Positions 34,201 through 44,300 of a DNA stretch of 64,000 nucleotides are shown piece after piece; position 1 is the stretch's first letter, and every line of letters begins with the position of its first letter. The notes below the pieces were generated by a model. It searched no databases. It was not told the origin of the DNA and saw nothing but the letters and a program-made list of their open reading frames with translations. A program made the translations under genes and the position numbers. The stretch is from Nitrosomonas sp. (GTDB lineage: Bacteria; Pseudomonadota; Gammaproteobacteria; Burkholderiales; Nitrosomonadaceae): the NCBI GenBank assembly GCA_019635215.1, contig JAHBZZ010000003.1, positions 146,878-210,877 of the forward strand. Reading direction: 5' to 3'.

Positions 34201-37200
34201 CGGATACGTGTCGATGAATTGCTGCTGGCTGCCCTGGTACGGACGGCGGCTGCTTATCGCGGTGCTGAAGCCATGATCGTCGAGGTGGAATCCCATGGCC
34301 GCAGCCCGGTTCCGGAACAATCCGCAGAAGTTGACAGAGCAGTCGACTTAAGCCGCACCGTCGGCTGGTTCACGGCCATTTATCCGGTCCGGTTGACGTT
34401 CTCGGATGATCTGAGCCGTTGTATCAAGCAGGTAAAAGAAGCCCTGCGCAGTGTGCCGCACGAGGGTCTGGGGTATGGACTGTTGCGGCATTGCACGCCT
34501 TCCGCATTGCGCGAACAGGCGAATACCTGGCCGCGGCCGACAGTGACATTGAATTATCTGGGACGGCTGGATAACAGTCTCGGAACCGAAGGCAGTCTGT
34601 TCGGCTGGAACGAAGCGCCGTCCGGGCCGGATCGCGATGCCGGTGCGCCGTTGACCAATGCGCTGGAAATCAATGCTTATGTCTATGACGGTGAACTGGT
34701 ATTGAACTGGCGTTACAGCAGCGCACAATACCGTGAAGATACCATGCGATTGCTCGTTGCAGCGTATCGCACCAGTCTGGAAGAAATCATGATGCATTGC
34801 CTGGGTCAGGAGACCGGCGGCGCTACGCCATCGGATTTTCCGCTCGTGCAGATGCGTCAGGAAGATCTGGATGCGCTGGGTCAATCGATCCGGCGGACTG
34901 AAGATATCTATCCGCTCACCGCATTGCAGCAGGGTATTTTGTACCATGCGCTCGAAACGCCGGAGACCGATGCGTATTTTTATCAACGGGGTTTTCTGCT
35001 GCGTGGTGCATTATCCGTTCCGCATTTTCAGCGCGCCTGGGAAACCGTCGCGAATCGCCATGCGGTGTTGCGCAGCAACTACCGTTGGGAAGGTTTGAAT
35101 GCACCGGTTCAGATCGTTTGCAAGTCTGCAACCGTGCGAATCATCGAAGCGGACTGGCGCGGACTGGGCGAATCCGAACAGTGGTCCGGACTCGACAGCC
35201 TGCTGCAGCAGGAGCGGCAGCAGGGGTTCGATTTCGCGGCGGCTTCCAATCTGCGTTTGCGTCTTATCCGCGTCGCACAGGATGCGTGGTGGTTCGTCTG
35301 GAGCCAGCACCATATTGTGCTGGACGGCTGGAGTATGGGCATCGTTTTACGCGATGTCATGCAGGCGTACCATGCCTATCAGCAGGGGCAGCCATGGCGC
35401 AGCACTGCTGCATATGTCTATTCCGATTATCTGCACTGGCTGGCAAAACGGGATCAGGCACAGGCGATGGATTACTGGCAGCAGCAGCTTGCCGGTTTTG
35501 ATACGCCGACACCGTTGCCGGGCGGTCAGCTGCAGGGTCCTTCCGGTTATGGCGAGCTGAGCTGCAGTCTCGATGCGGTTACGACACGGCGCATCCAGGA
35601 AGCGGCGCAGAACCAGGGCGTAACATTGAATACGCTGGTGCAAGGCGCATGGGCGTTGATTCTCGGGCGCCACAGCGGTTACAGAGACATCGGCGACATC
35701 AGCGATGTCGTGTTCGGCATCACTGTGTCCGGACGTTCCGCGGCCGTTCAAGGCATCGAGGAATGGGTCGGCCTGCTGATCAATACAGTGCCGCTGCGCG
35801 TGCGTATGCCGGGTAATGAAACGGTCACAGTCTGGCTGCAGCAGCTGCAGCGCCAGAATTTCGAACTGCAGGCCTATGAAGATACCCCGCTGCACGAAAT
35901 ACAACGCGTCAGCGAGGTGCGTGAAGGCCTCGGTCTTTTTGAAACTATTCTGGTATTTGAGAATTATCCGTTGGATGAAGCCCTGCTGAAACAGTCGGAT
36001 GGACTCGCGATTGATTTGCTGGAAGCGCATCGTCCTCATGACAGAGACGATCAGCCCGGCCGCAATAATTTTCCGCTGAGTGTGATTGCCGCGCTGCATC
36101 AGGAGAAGTTGACGCTGGCTTTTTCCTGGCGCAATGACCGGGTGAACGAAAATGTCGTTCACGCACTTGCGGAATATATGCCGCCACTGATCGAACAATT
36201 GGCAACCGGCTCGTCGTTACGATTGGGTGATATTTCCCTGAGTGTAGAACCGGCACAAGGGCGGTTCAAAGGCGAGCCGCATGCACATGACCCCCTTCCG
36301 GTATTGGCTGCCTGGTCGCGCTGGGTAGCCGAGCGTCCGAATGATGCGGCCATTCAGTATGAAGATTGCCGTTGGACTTATGCGGCGCTCGATCAGGCCG
36401 CCAACCGGCTGGCGCGTATGTTGCTTGATCATGGCGTCACTGCGGACGATCGCGTCGGACTTTATCTGACCGACCGGTCAGCCGAATGGGTGCTCAGCAT
36501 TCTGAGTGTTTTCAAGGCAGGCGCCGCTTATCTGCCGCTGACCCAGGATCTACCCGCCGAGCGTGCGTGCCAGCTGTTGAACGATGCCGGTGTCCGCTGG
36601 GTGATCACCGATAAGCAGCATGTCGACACGTCGTTGCAAAACGGCTTTACAGTGATCCGCCCTGATGATCCGCAGATTGCACGCTATGCGGCCGATGCGG
36701 TGATTCCGTCCGCTTCGCCCGCTTCCCCTGATCATCTTGCGTATGTAATCTATACCTCGGGTTCGACCGGACGCCCCAAGGGTGTTGCGGTCAGCCATCG
36801 TGCACTGTCCCACTATGCGGATGGCGTGTTGCAACGTCTGGTATTGTCCGGTTCCGGCAGCATGGCGATGATTTCGACGCCCATGGCGGATCTCGGCAAT
36901 ACTGTCCTGTTCGGTGCATTGGTATCGGGCAGTCTGCTGCATTTGATTTCAGCCGAGCGTGCTGCTGATCCTGCGGCGTTGGGCAGCTATATGCAGGAAC
37001 ACAACGTCGCGGTGCTCAAGATCGTACCCGGACATTTACGCGGCCTGCTCGATGCGGTACAGGACGGATCAGTGCTTCCCGGTGAAATGCTTGTTCTGGG
37101 CGGCGAGGCAGCTGACCCTGCGTTGATCCGCCGGGTGAAAACACTGCGCCCGCAGTGCAGAATTGTCAATCATTACGGCCCGGCAGAAACCTGCGTAGGC

Positions 37201-40200
37201 GTTCTGACCCACGAAATCAGCGATACCCAATCGATGGCCGGTATCATTCCGATCGGTCAGCCATTGCCGGGCGTACGTGTTTACGTGCTGGATGCGGAAC
37301 TCAATCCGTTGCCCGCAGGAATACCCGGTGAGCTTTACATTGGCGGTGCGGGTCTGGCGCGCGGTTATCACGGCAACCCGGCGGCAACCGCTGAGCGGTT
37401 TATCCCGGATCCTTTCAATACGGGTGAGCGTCTTTACCGCAGTGGTGACCGTGTGGTGCATCAGGGTGGATGGATCGAGTTTCTCGGGCGCAGCGACGAT
37501 CAGATCAAACTCCGCGGTTACCGCATCGAACCGGGCGAAATCGCGCAACAGCTGCGCACTTTGCCGGGCGTGCGCGACTGTGTCGTAGTGCCGCAGGTGG
37601 CAGAAGGTGGAACGGTGACACAGTTGCTTGGTTATTACGTGCCCGATGACGCTGCGCAGTATCCAGTCGATGATATACAGGCAGCGTTAGCTGTCCGCCT
37701 GCCGGAATACATGATACCCACGCTGGTTGCGTTAGATATTATTCCGCGTACCAGGAACGGTAAGATTGATCGCCAGGCATTGCCATTACCTGGAAAATCC
37801 CCGGATAAAATTTACCGTGCGCCGCGCACGGAACTGGAACAGCAGTTATGTGAAATCTGGCGTGAAGTACTTGGAACCGACGAAATTGGTATTGACGACC
37901 ATTTTCTGGCGCTCGGCGGCGACTCGATTCTGAGCCTGCAGGTCATCGCCCGCGTGCGCCGCCAGGGAATCAAATTGACGCCGCGTTTGATGTTCGAATA
38001 CCCAACCATCGAACAGCTCGCCGGACAGCTTTCGGCCAGCAGCACGGAATCTGGCAAACCTGAAGCGACCGTGCAAGATAGGGGCAATAGCAGCGATAGT
38101 ATCGTCCGCAATGACAACATGACACGTGCGCCGCTGTCACCTGCACAAGAGCGTCTGTGGTTCCTGTCGCAGCTGGCGCCCGAAAGCAATGCTTACCATA
38201 TTCTCGGCGGTTTGAAGTTTACCGGTGATTTGCGCACGGATGCGCTGAACAGTGCTTTGAGCGCCCTGGTGGCGCGTCATGAATCGCTGCGCACAAGCCT
38301 GCATGAAACGGCGGGCGAGCCCTATCAGATCATTCATCCGGCGTATGCGCTGACAGCCCATTGTATCGATCTTGCCGAATTGCACGACCGCGCAGCCATG
38401 GCATCACGGCTGGATGACATTGCGATGCAGGAGGCGCAGCGCCCGTTTGACCTGAGTCAGGGCAGACCATTGCGGGCCACGCTGATCCAATGCGCTGACG
38501 GCGAATGTGTATTACTGATGAGTTTCCACCATACCGCCGTCGACGGCTGGTCGATGAATCGGCTCATGGCCGAGTTGGCCGAGTGTTACAGCGCGGCAAC
38601 CGAACATCGCGCGCCGGTATTGCCATCGCTGCCCATTCGTTATATCGATTATGTCGACTGGCAGCGGCGCTATCTGGCCAGCGCGGAAGGTGAAAAGCAA
38701 TTGGCTTACTGGGTAAAACAGCTCGGCGGGGATGATACTTCATCGCCGTTGGCGTTACCCGCTGATCGCCCGCGCTTAGCCGCTGACAGCTACCATGGTG
38801 CTGTATATGCATTCGAACTCGATGCGGAATTGACGGACCGGTTGCGTGCCTGGGTACAGGCTGAAGGTGTTACCGTGTTCATGGTCATGCTGACGGTTTT
38901 TCAGATTCTGCTGTATCGCCTGACCGGCCAGCCGGTGATCCCTATCGGTATTCCTGTCGCTAACCGTGACCGGCCTGAAACACAGGGTATCGTCGGTCTG
39001 TTTGTGAATACACTGGTGCATCGCGCAGCATTACACGGCGATCTGACGATCCGGTCGTTGCTCGCCGCGGTACGCCAAACCGTTCTGGATGCGCAGACAC
39101 ATCAGAATCTGCCGTTTGAGCGGCTGGTCGAAGCGCTGCAACCTGAGCGCCATCTCGATCACCATCCGTTGTTCCAAGTGTTATATAACCATCAGAAGCG
39201 CGATTTTGCGCCGCTGAAACAGCTATCCGGTTTGACCATTGGCCGTTATCAGCGCATTGCAGCCCATACGCAGTTTGAATTGGCGCTGCATACGGAAGAG
39301 GATGAGGAAGGCGCCATCAAAGGCATCTGGTCTTATGCGGCAGAGCGTTTTGATGCGGGCACGATAGCACGCTGGCACGGTTATTTTATTGCACTGCTGC
39401 GGCAGCTTGCCGTTAATACGGCGCAAACGACTCAGCATGTTGCCGATCTGGATGTCATGAATGATGCTGACCGGCGATTGCTGGCGGCCTGGTGCGGTGC
39501 GGTGGATAAAGAAGCAACTGAATTCGAGCCGGTACATATTGGAGTCAGCCGCTGGGCAAACAGGGAACCTGAGCGGATTGCGGTGGAGTTTGGCGAAGCC
39601 CGGTTGAGTTACGGTGAACTGGAGCGTCGTTCGAATCGTGTGGCGCACCGGCTCAGACGACTCGGGGTGGGCGCGGATACATTGGTTGGCGTTTACATGG
39701 AACGCTCGCTGGAACTGATCGTCGGGATATTGGGGATATTGAAGGCAGGCGGTGCCTACGTTGCGCTGGAACCGGCCCATCCGGTCGAACGGCTGCGGCT
39801 GATGGCGGAGCGCGCGAAGCTCGGCATCATCCTGACAACGGAAGATCTGAAAGCACGCATCCGATTACCTGACGGTATTAACGCCCTGTGCCTCGACCGG
39901 GATCATTGCGAAGACGAAATCGACAGTGTTCCGGCAGGTGAAATTCATCCCGGACAACTGGTTTACGTCCTCTATACCTCCGGCTCGACCGGACAGCCGA
40001 AAGCGGCCGGAAATAGCCACCGCGGACTGTCGAATCGGCTGGCCTGGATGCAATCCGCCTATGCGCTGACGCCTGGAGAAGGCGTTCTGCAGAAAACACC
40101 GATCGGTTTCGATGTATCGGTATGGGAACTGCTGTGGCCGCTTAGAGTCGGTGCACGCATGGTGCTGGCCGCACCCGGCGCGCATCGTGACCCGGCTGAA

Positions 40201-41334
40201 CTCGTCCGGCTGATACAAGGACATCAGATCACCACCCTGCATTTTGTGCCTTCTATGCTGCAGGAATTTCTGCGCGCGGACGGGGTAGAAGCCTGCCAGG
40301 CACTCAAACGTGTCATTTGCAGCGGTGAAGCCCTGGAAGGCGAACTGGCGAATACACTGTTCACGCGCCTGCCGCAAGCCGGGATTCACAACCTGTACGG
40401 TCCGACCGAATGCGCGATTGACGTCACGCATTGGACTTGTGATCCATCCACGGATCCACGCCATACGATACCGATCGGCAGACCGATTGCGCAGACCATC
40501 ATCCGCATACTGGACCGGGACCTGAATCCGGTGCCGGAAGGCGTGACAGGTGAACTGTATCTGGGTGGCTGGGGTGTCGGACGCGGTTACTGGGGGCAGG
40601 GTGCATTGACGGCGGAACGTTTTGTGCCGGATCCCTATGGACAGCCGGGCGACCGCCTGTACCGCAGCGGCGATCTGGGTTACTGGCGGGCTGGCGTGAT
40701 TGAATACGTCGGGCGGGTGGACGAACAGATCAAACTGCGCGGGCAGCGCATAGAACTCGGTGAAATCACCAGCCAGTTGTTGCGGCAACCTGATGTACGG
40801 GAAGCGGCGGTACTGGTGCGGGAAGGGCATATTGTCGCTTATGTAACAGGGGTGACGAGGGATCAACTGGATGCGGAAGTCCTGCGGAAAGGACTGCGCG
40901 ATTATCTGCCGGAAGCGATGGTGCCGGCGAAGCTCATGATCCTGGATAATCTGCCTAAGACCGTCAATGGCAAACTCGACCGCAAGGCATTGCCAGCACC
41001 GGAGTGGGGAGGAGGCGATCACAATCCGCCCGAGACGGAATGGGAACGGAAACTGGCGCAACTGTGGCAGGAGATTCTCGGCATTGAACAGATCGGGCAG
41101 ATCGGGCGGGAAGACAGTTTCTTCGAGCTCGGCGGTCATTCTCTCCTCGCTATGCGTCTGGTGGCGAGATTGCGCGATGAACTGCAGGTGAATGTATCGG
41201 TACGGCTGATTTTCGAGCAGCCTAAACTTTGCCAGCTGGCGGCAGAGATCGCGCTGATTCATGCTGCTGCCCACACGGCTGAAAACAATTTGGATACGAT
41301 TGATGCGCTGTTGCGCGAAATGGAATCATCATGA
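28258..41334 (+). CDS. NRPS 1: FAAL-ACP-C-A1-PCP-E-C-A2(Asp)-PCP-C-A3(Ser)-PCP
   Basis: A 4358-aa synthetase that starts the peptide. Residues 1-580 form a fatty acyl-AMP ligase ('QYTSGSTSTPKGVM', 'PCYGLAESTLL', 'GRLKDLILIRGQNLYP') feeding ACP Ser625. Module 1: C (HHIIADG at 824), A1 (TSGSTG about 1296; code DAEYTGGIT), PCP Ser1687, E (HHLVVDG at 1872). Module 2: C (HHIVLDG at 2351, follows an E domain so D-L type), A2 (about 2833; DLTKVGHVG, aspartate), PCP Ser3223. Module 3: C (HHTAVDG at 3424), A3 (about 3907; DVWHISLID, serine), PCP Ser4295. Codes were read by eye against GrsA positions. GAGG lies nine bases before the ATG, and the stop overlaps the next gene by ATGA. The product is acyl-D-X1-Asp-Ser passed to NRPS 2. 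Confidence 0.95.
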   Translation: MHVLAAQQENIIERFQRLAAIQPQQLALRFLGDGEQIGALYSYAQIDASAQSVAGYLQAFVRPGDRVLLLFPGSPDYVTAFLGCLYAGVTAVPAYPPERLGGLRPQYSERLRAIAADCKPTLVLTQREWIDTVMEQMGTLFADINAKVVAFEEIDYAAAQSWRPPLLRDDSIAFLQYTSGSTSTPKGVMVGYDNLVANEVAIQQRFEITKADSFVSWLPLFHDMGLVGGLMQPLYSGITLTLMSPKHFLERPVRWLEAITRYGGSISGGPNFAYRLCVERIGESAMDSLDLSTWRIAFCGAEPIRQETLAAFAEKFEVAGLNPNALYPCYGLAESTLLVTGGHPGSGAGAINISADAMAAGRFEPDAAGQPVVNCGAVQDGHKLALMHPQSCEPVNHDAIGEVWISGPSIAQGYWQNEAATAAGFVSMNGKSWLRTGDLAFMHNGELFITGRLKDLILIRGQNLYPQDLEILLEEHVEVLRKGRIAAFAVDHRDGEGIGIAAEIGRGTQKLVPPQALFDLINETLAQAYQEPASVILLLQPGTLPKTTSGKLQRRACWLGWQDGTLQPYAVYHPDHGPGPAAPAVPVIADQWSDTERQVATLFQEVLHVPAIERSASFFALGGNSIDAMHLLALVRERFAIDLESSAIFEAPVVTTFAARLDSARRKPDASLDSDLVRHSAAGNDFPLSYAQQRIWFHHQITPESTAYHMIGAVRIRGKLLRSVLEQTLFRLAQRHESLRALFIESSEMPRQLILAEPVIDLQWVADDAIDRNAGQQQASAVATLVATSFATALRPFDLAKGPLWRLLVIERGHGTYELYLVMHHIIADGWSVNVLLNELAGMYTALASGNQPELPALPVRYVDYAIWQRNRIDAGALASQQTYWIEQLGKEQSLIHLPMDHPRPAVPSGRGDVVRFALSPEVSVRFRDSMQAAGTTVFMGLLTAFAALLYRYSGQTDVRIGVPVTNRNQMATTGIIGLFVNMLVLRMQVKGPMRFHELLQHIRATALAAQDHAEVPFDQLVEALQPVRELGISPLFQVLYNHLQIDYAALEKTTGWEVERIDWSGGGSQFDLSLETEEDPDGTIRGVFVYASDLFERATIERMAGHFQTILTYWMHDPAQHLSAVQLEQADGKPYPAGSETAPFIPVFARISQLALQQPDQVALIDAQRQITYGEMEHRSNRIAQQLMRQGTGAEHCVGLLVERGVDWIIAALGVLKAGAAYVPLDPDYPAERMHYILDDAQIHTLLLQKPLESHLDLPSRLNRVYLDLPEGAEELDELPAVTVTPQQLAYVIYTSGSTGQPKGVGVAHGPLAMHCQAVADYYGLQPADCALHGASFTFDAAVEQWLIPVLAGGRLLINDPGVWGVEEMAAAIRTHGVTLIYPPTAPILQLADWAIENAEKLPVRLCTVGGEAVARDAVERIHQGLHPQKLINGYGPTEAIITPLLWTAAAGTSCATPYAPIGRAVGDRAAYVLDHDLNIVPAGVTGELYIGGSGLARGYFQRPALTAECFIPDPFGPPGGRMYRTRDLARCLANRDVEYLGRSDRQIKLRGYRIELGEIEAQLLALPAVREACVTLQSGSASARLIAYVATESNPAEVAASAKKALEQRLPGYMVPSAIIAVDHLPRTSHGKVDYAALPDPQPEHKTRVMPRTELEHQLADIWQTLLKIEGVGITDNFFELGGDSIIALQVVSRARNAGINFAPATLFRHQTIEKLAESIAVSTGSQSISAIEPEEGEVPLTPVQADFFTQAIPGRHHWNQSLLLKLRQPVEITHLETALAALIAHHDALRLRYRKTARQTPDGWSQYYMSRQTASGQDLLWVREVSDQHELEQLCAAAQNSLDLEHGPLVRAVHITHADKQQSLLLVIHHLVVDGVSWRILLEDLELACRQLASGASLQLPAVTQSFRQHAQALNGVAQHRALAGEADYWRTVTADAMMGFPPDAPDAVTSMRDAAEQVLRIDSQHTRMLLEEACQIYRIRVDELLLAALVRTAAAYRGAEAMIVEVESHGRSPVPEQSAEVDRAVDLSRTVGWFTAIYPVRLTFSDDLSRCIKQVKEALRSVPHEGLGYGLLRHCTPSALREQANTWPRPTVTLNYLGRLDNSLGTEGSLFGWNEAPSGPDRDAGAPLTNALEINAYVYDGELVLNWRYSSAQYREDTMRLLVAAYRTSLEEIMMHCLGQETGGATPSDFPLVQMRQEDLDALGQSIRRTEDIYPLTALQQGILYHALETPETDAYFYQRGFLLRGALSVPHFQRAWETVANRHAVLRSNYRWEGLNAPVQIVCKSATVRIIEADWRGLGESEQWSGLDSLLQQERQQGFDFAAASNLRLRLIRVAQDAWWFVWSQHHIVLDGWSMGIVLRDVMQAYHAYQQGQPWRSTAAYVYSDYLHWLAKRDQAQAMDYWQQQLAGFDTPTPLPGGQLQGPSGYGELSCSLDAVTTRRIQEAAQNQGVTLNTLVQGAWALILGRHSGYRDIGDISDVVFGITVSGRSAAVQGIEEWVGLLINTVPLRVRMPGNETVTVWLQQLQRQNFELQAYEDTPLHEIQRVSEVREGLGLFETILVFENYPLDEALLKQSDGLAIDLLEAHRPHDRDDQPGRNNFPLSVIAALHQEKLTLAFSWRNDRVNENVVHALAEYMPPLIEQLATGSSLRLGDISLSVEPAQGRFKGEPHAHDPLPVLAAWSRWVAERPNDAAIQYEDCRWTYAALDQAANRLARMLLDHGVTADDRVGLYLTDRSAEWVLSILSVFKAGAAYLPLTQDLPAERACQLLNDAGVRWVITDKQHVDTSLQNGFTVIRPDDPQIARYAADAVIPSASPASPDHLAYVIYTSGSTGRPKGVAVSHRALSHYADGVLQRLVLSGSGSMAMISTPMADLGNTVLFGALVSGSLLHLISAERAADPAALGSYMQEHNVAVLKIVPGHLRGLLDAVQDGSVLPGEMLVLGGEAADPALIRRVKTLRPQCRIVNHYGPAETCVGVLTHEISDTQSMAGIIPIGQPLPGVRVYVLDAELNPLPAGIPGELYIGGAGLARGYHGNPAATAERFIPDPFNTGERLYRSGDRVVHQGGWIEFLGRSDDQIKLRGYRIEPGEIAQQLRTLPGVRDCVVVPQVAEGGTVTQLLGYYVPDDAAQYPVDDIQAALAVRLPEYMIPTLVALDIIPRTRNGKIDRQALPLPGKSPDKIYRAPRTELEQQLCEIWREVLGTDEIGIDDHFLALGGDSILSLQVIARVRRQGIKLTPRLMFEYPTIEQLAGQLSASSTESGKPEATVQDRGNSSDSIVRNDNMTRAPLSPAQERLWFLSQLAPESNAYHILGGLKFTGDLRTDALNSALSALVARHESLRTSLHETAGEPYQIIHPAYALTAHCIDLAELHDRAAMASRLDDIAMQEAQRPFDLSQGRPLRATLIQCADGECVLLMSFHHTAVDGWSMNRLMAELAECYSAATEHRAPVLPSLPIRYIDYVDWQRRYLASAEGEKQLAYWVKQLGGDDTSSPLALPADRPRLAADSYHGAVYAFELDAELTDRLRAWVQAEGVTVFMVMLTVFQILLYRLTGQPVIPIGIPVANRDRPETQGIVGLFVNTLVHRAALHGDLTIRSLLAAVRQTVLDAQTHQNLPFERLVEALQPERHLDHHPLFQVLYNHQKRDFAPLKQLSGLTIGRYQRIAAHTQFELALHTEEDEEGAIKGIWSYAAERFDAGTIARWHGYFIALLRQLAVNTAQTTQHVADLDVMNDADRRLLAAWCGAVDKEATEFEPVHIGVSRWANREPERIAVEFGEARLSYGELERRSNRVAHRLRRLGVGADTLVGVYMERSLELIVGILGILKAGGAYVALEPAHPVERLRLMAERAKLGIILTTEDLKARIRLPDGINALCLDRDHCEDEIDSVPAGEIHPGQLVYVLYTSGSTGQPKAAGNSHRGLSNRLAWMQSAYALTPGEGVLQKTPIGFDVSVWELLWPLRVGARMVLAAPGAHRDPAELVRLIQGHQITTLHFVPSMLQEFLRADGVEACQALKRVICSGEALEGELANTLFTRLPQAGIHNLYGPTECAIDVTHWTCDPSTDPRHTIPIGRPIAQTIIRILDRDLNPVPEGVTGELYLGGWGVGRGYWGQGALTAERFVPDPYGQPGDRLYRSGDLGYWRAGVIEYVGRVDEQIKLRGQRIELGEITSQLLRQPDVREAAVLVREGHIVAYVTGVTRDQLDAEVLRKGLRDYLPEAMVPAKLMILDNLPKTVNGKLDRKALPAPEWGGGDHNPPETEWERKLAQLWQEILGIEQIGQIGREDSFFELGGHSLLAMRLVARLRDELQVNVSVRLIFEQPKLCQLAAEIALIHAAAHTAENNLDTIDALLREMESS

Positions 41335-44300
41335 ATGCGCCGGATGAAAAATTGTTGACCGTTACTGCGGAACAACGTCAGAAAGAGGATCTGGTACGGC
41401 GATTCGTCAGTCTGCCGCTGGAGCGGCGCCGTCATTTCCTCACCCGGTTAAGCGAACAGGGGATCGATTTTTCCCTGCTGCCCATTCCGTCCGGATTAGC
41501 GGGAACGGATGACATTCCACTGTCATTCGCGCAGCAGCGCTTATGGTTTCTTGCACAGTTGGATCCGGACAGCACCGCTTATCATATGACCGGTGGCCTG
41601 CATGTTCGCGGGCCATTGCAGGTGGATGCCGTGCAAGCGGTATTTGCACGTATTCAGGCGCGCCATGCCGCTTTGCGCACCACATTCCATGAAATCGACG
41701 GCCAGGCGGTTCAGTGCATCCATGAATCGCAGGCACTGCCTTATCGTGAGCTTGATTTCACCGATGGCCAGGCGTTAAACGATACCGCAGCATTACGGGC
41801 ATTGGCCGAAGCCGAGGCGCGCACGCCGTTTGATCTGGAACAGGGCCCGCTGTGGCGGGTTACGCTGGTTCGTCTATCCGGTAGCGAATATGAAATATGG
41901 CTCAGCCTGCACCACATCATTGCCGATGGTTGGTCACTCAACAGCCTGATGCATGAATTTTCCGAATGGTATAAAGCGAATCAGAGTTTCTTGCAGCACG
42001 AGGCGGAAGCGGTCAGAATCACCTACGGCGATTATGCAGTGTGGCAGCGTGCCTGGCTTGAGGCCGGAGAGGCCGACCGGCAACTGGCTTACTGGTTGTC
42101 CCGTCTGGAAGGGGAGCAACCGTTGCTGCATCTGCCGGAGGATCATAGCCGGCCGGTGACACCCAGCAATCGCGGGGGGCGTGTTCCCTTCGCATGCGAC
42201 GCGCAGTTGACCGGGCAATTGCGGGATCTGGCGCGCAAACAAGGTACGACTTTGTCCAATATATTGCTGGCCGCATTCTTGATCGTGTTGTACCGTTATT
42301 CCGGTCAGCGTGATCTGCGTGTCGGCATACCACTGGCGAATCGCGACCGGTCAGAGATTGACCGGGTGATTGGTTTTTTCGTGAATACCGTGGTGATCCG
42401 TATGCCGATCCAGGGGCGGTTGTCCGTCCATGAATTGCTGCATGCCGTGCGTATTGCGATGATCGATGCGCAGGCTCACCCGGATTTACCATTCGAACAG
42501 CTGGTGGATGCGCTGCCGCATGAACGCAGCCTCGACCGCAATCCACTGTTTCAGGTGATGTATAACCATCAGCAGCGTGCTTATGACGCAGTAAGCATTC
42601 CCGGCCTGGAAGTATTCCCGATCGATCGTGATGCAGGCGGGGCGCAACTGGATCTGAGTCTCGATACAGAAGAACTGGGTACCGCATTACAAGGCGTTTT
42701 CACCTACGCGCTGGACCTGTTTGAGCGTTCGACGATAGAACGGCTCGCGCATCATTGGCAACGGATACTGGCCGCGATGGTGAGTGATTCCGCACAGCGG
42801 ATTGCTGACATACCGCTGCTGGATGAAGTGGAAACGCACCGTATTCTGAAGGCGTGGAATGCCGCAGCGGTAGATTATAAAAAAGATGTCTATTTTCACA
42901 TGCTGTTCGAGGCGCAGGCAGCGCGGACACCGCAGGCGACGGCACTGATCTTCCCGCAAGAGGGGCAGGGAGGACAGGCGCAGCGTCTGACGTATGCGGA
43001 GCTGAATGCCCGGGCGAATCGGTTGGCCCGCCGGCTGCGGTCGTTGGGTGTAGGGCCGGATGTACTGGTGGGGATTGCGGTAGAGCGTTCGATCGAAATG
43101 GTGATCGGCCTGCTGGCCATTTTCAAAGCGGGCGGCGCTTATGTGCCGCTGGATCCGGAATACCCGGCCGAGCGTCTGGGTTACATGATGACAGACAGCG
43201 GTATCGGTTTGTTGTTGACGCAGGAGCAGTTGCAGGCGCGCTTGTCGATACCGGAGGGTGTGCAGGTACTCGATCTGGATAGGGAATCGGAAGATTGGCA
43301 TCAGGAATCCGGTGAGAATCTGCCGTTGAGTATCCAGCCGGATAATCTGGCTTACGTGATCTATACCTCAGGCTCTACAGGAAAGCCGAAGGGGGTCTGT
43401 ATTTCAATACAGAGTTTCACTCAGCACATTTTTACTTCGATCAAGATGTTCGGTTTGACAGATAAAGACCGGGTACTGCAATTTTCCACCTATAACTTCG
43501 ATGCGTTTATTGAACAACTTTACCCGGCATTATGCTGCGGTGCATCAATTATCATCCGGGGGAAAAATATCTGGGCATCCGATGAGTTTTACCAGCAGCT
43601 GATCACCCAGTCGATCACTGTCGTGGATTTGCCCACACAATATTGGTACCAGTTAGTCAGAGATTTTGCTGCTTACCAATTTTCCGAGTATGGCGCGTTG
43701 CGCCAGATGAATGCCGGTGGCGAGGCCTTGCCAGCCGAGGGTTTGCAAATCTGGCATCAGGCACACCTGAGTCATGTGACGCTTTTAAATACTTACGGGC
43801 CTACAGAGGCTACGGTGACTGCCACTGTCCTGGATTGCAGCAATTCCGTGGGTGGTCATGACAAACCGATTGTACCGATTGGCCGTCCGTTAGTGGGACG
43901 ATGCTGTTATTTACTGGATGAGGATCTGAATCCTGCGCCGATCGGGCGCACCAGTGAGTTATATCTGGGGGGTATAGGACTTGCGCGCGGGTATCATGGC
44001 CGTCCTGCATTGACGGCGGAGCGGTTTGTGCCGAACCCTTATGGCGAAGCGGGCAGCAGGATGTACCGGACGGGCGATCTGGTGCGCTACCGGCCGGATG
44101 GCAATATCGAATACGTGGGCCGGATCGATCACCAACTGAAGATCCGGGGATTCCGCATCGAACTTGGGGAGATCGAATCCCAGTTACAGGCGCAAGCCGG
44201 TGTACGGAATGCGGTGGTATTGGCGCAGGCCGGTGCAGGAGGGCAACAGCAACTGGTGGCTTATGTCGTTCCGTTAGAAGGCGGTCTGATCGAAGCCGAT

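Noticed and set aside
36720-37200. A2 reading as lacking the conserved Asp235 ('ADLGNT')
   Set aside because: An initial alignment was shifted by one; counting to the conserved Gly 13 residues later places Asp at 235 and yields a normal Asp code.
39865-41274. 469-codon ORF on the minus strand inside NRPS 1
   Set aside because: It lies opposite strongly supported adenylation and carrier domains; its translation is rich in His/Arg/Gln with no recognisable domain, typical of an antisense shadow of a GC-rich gene.
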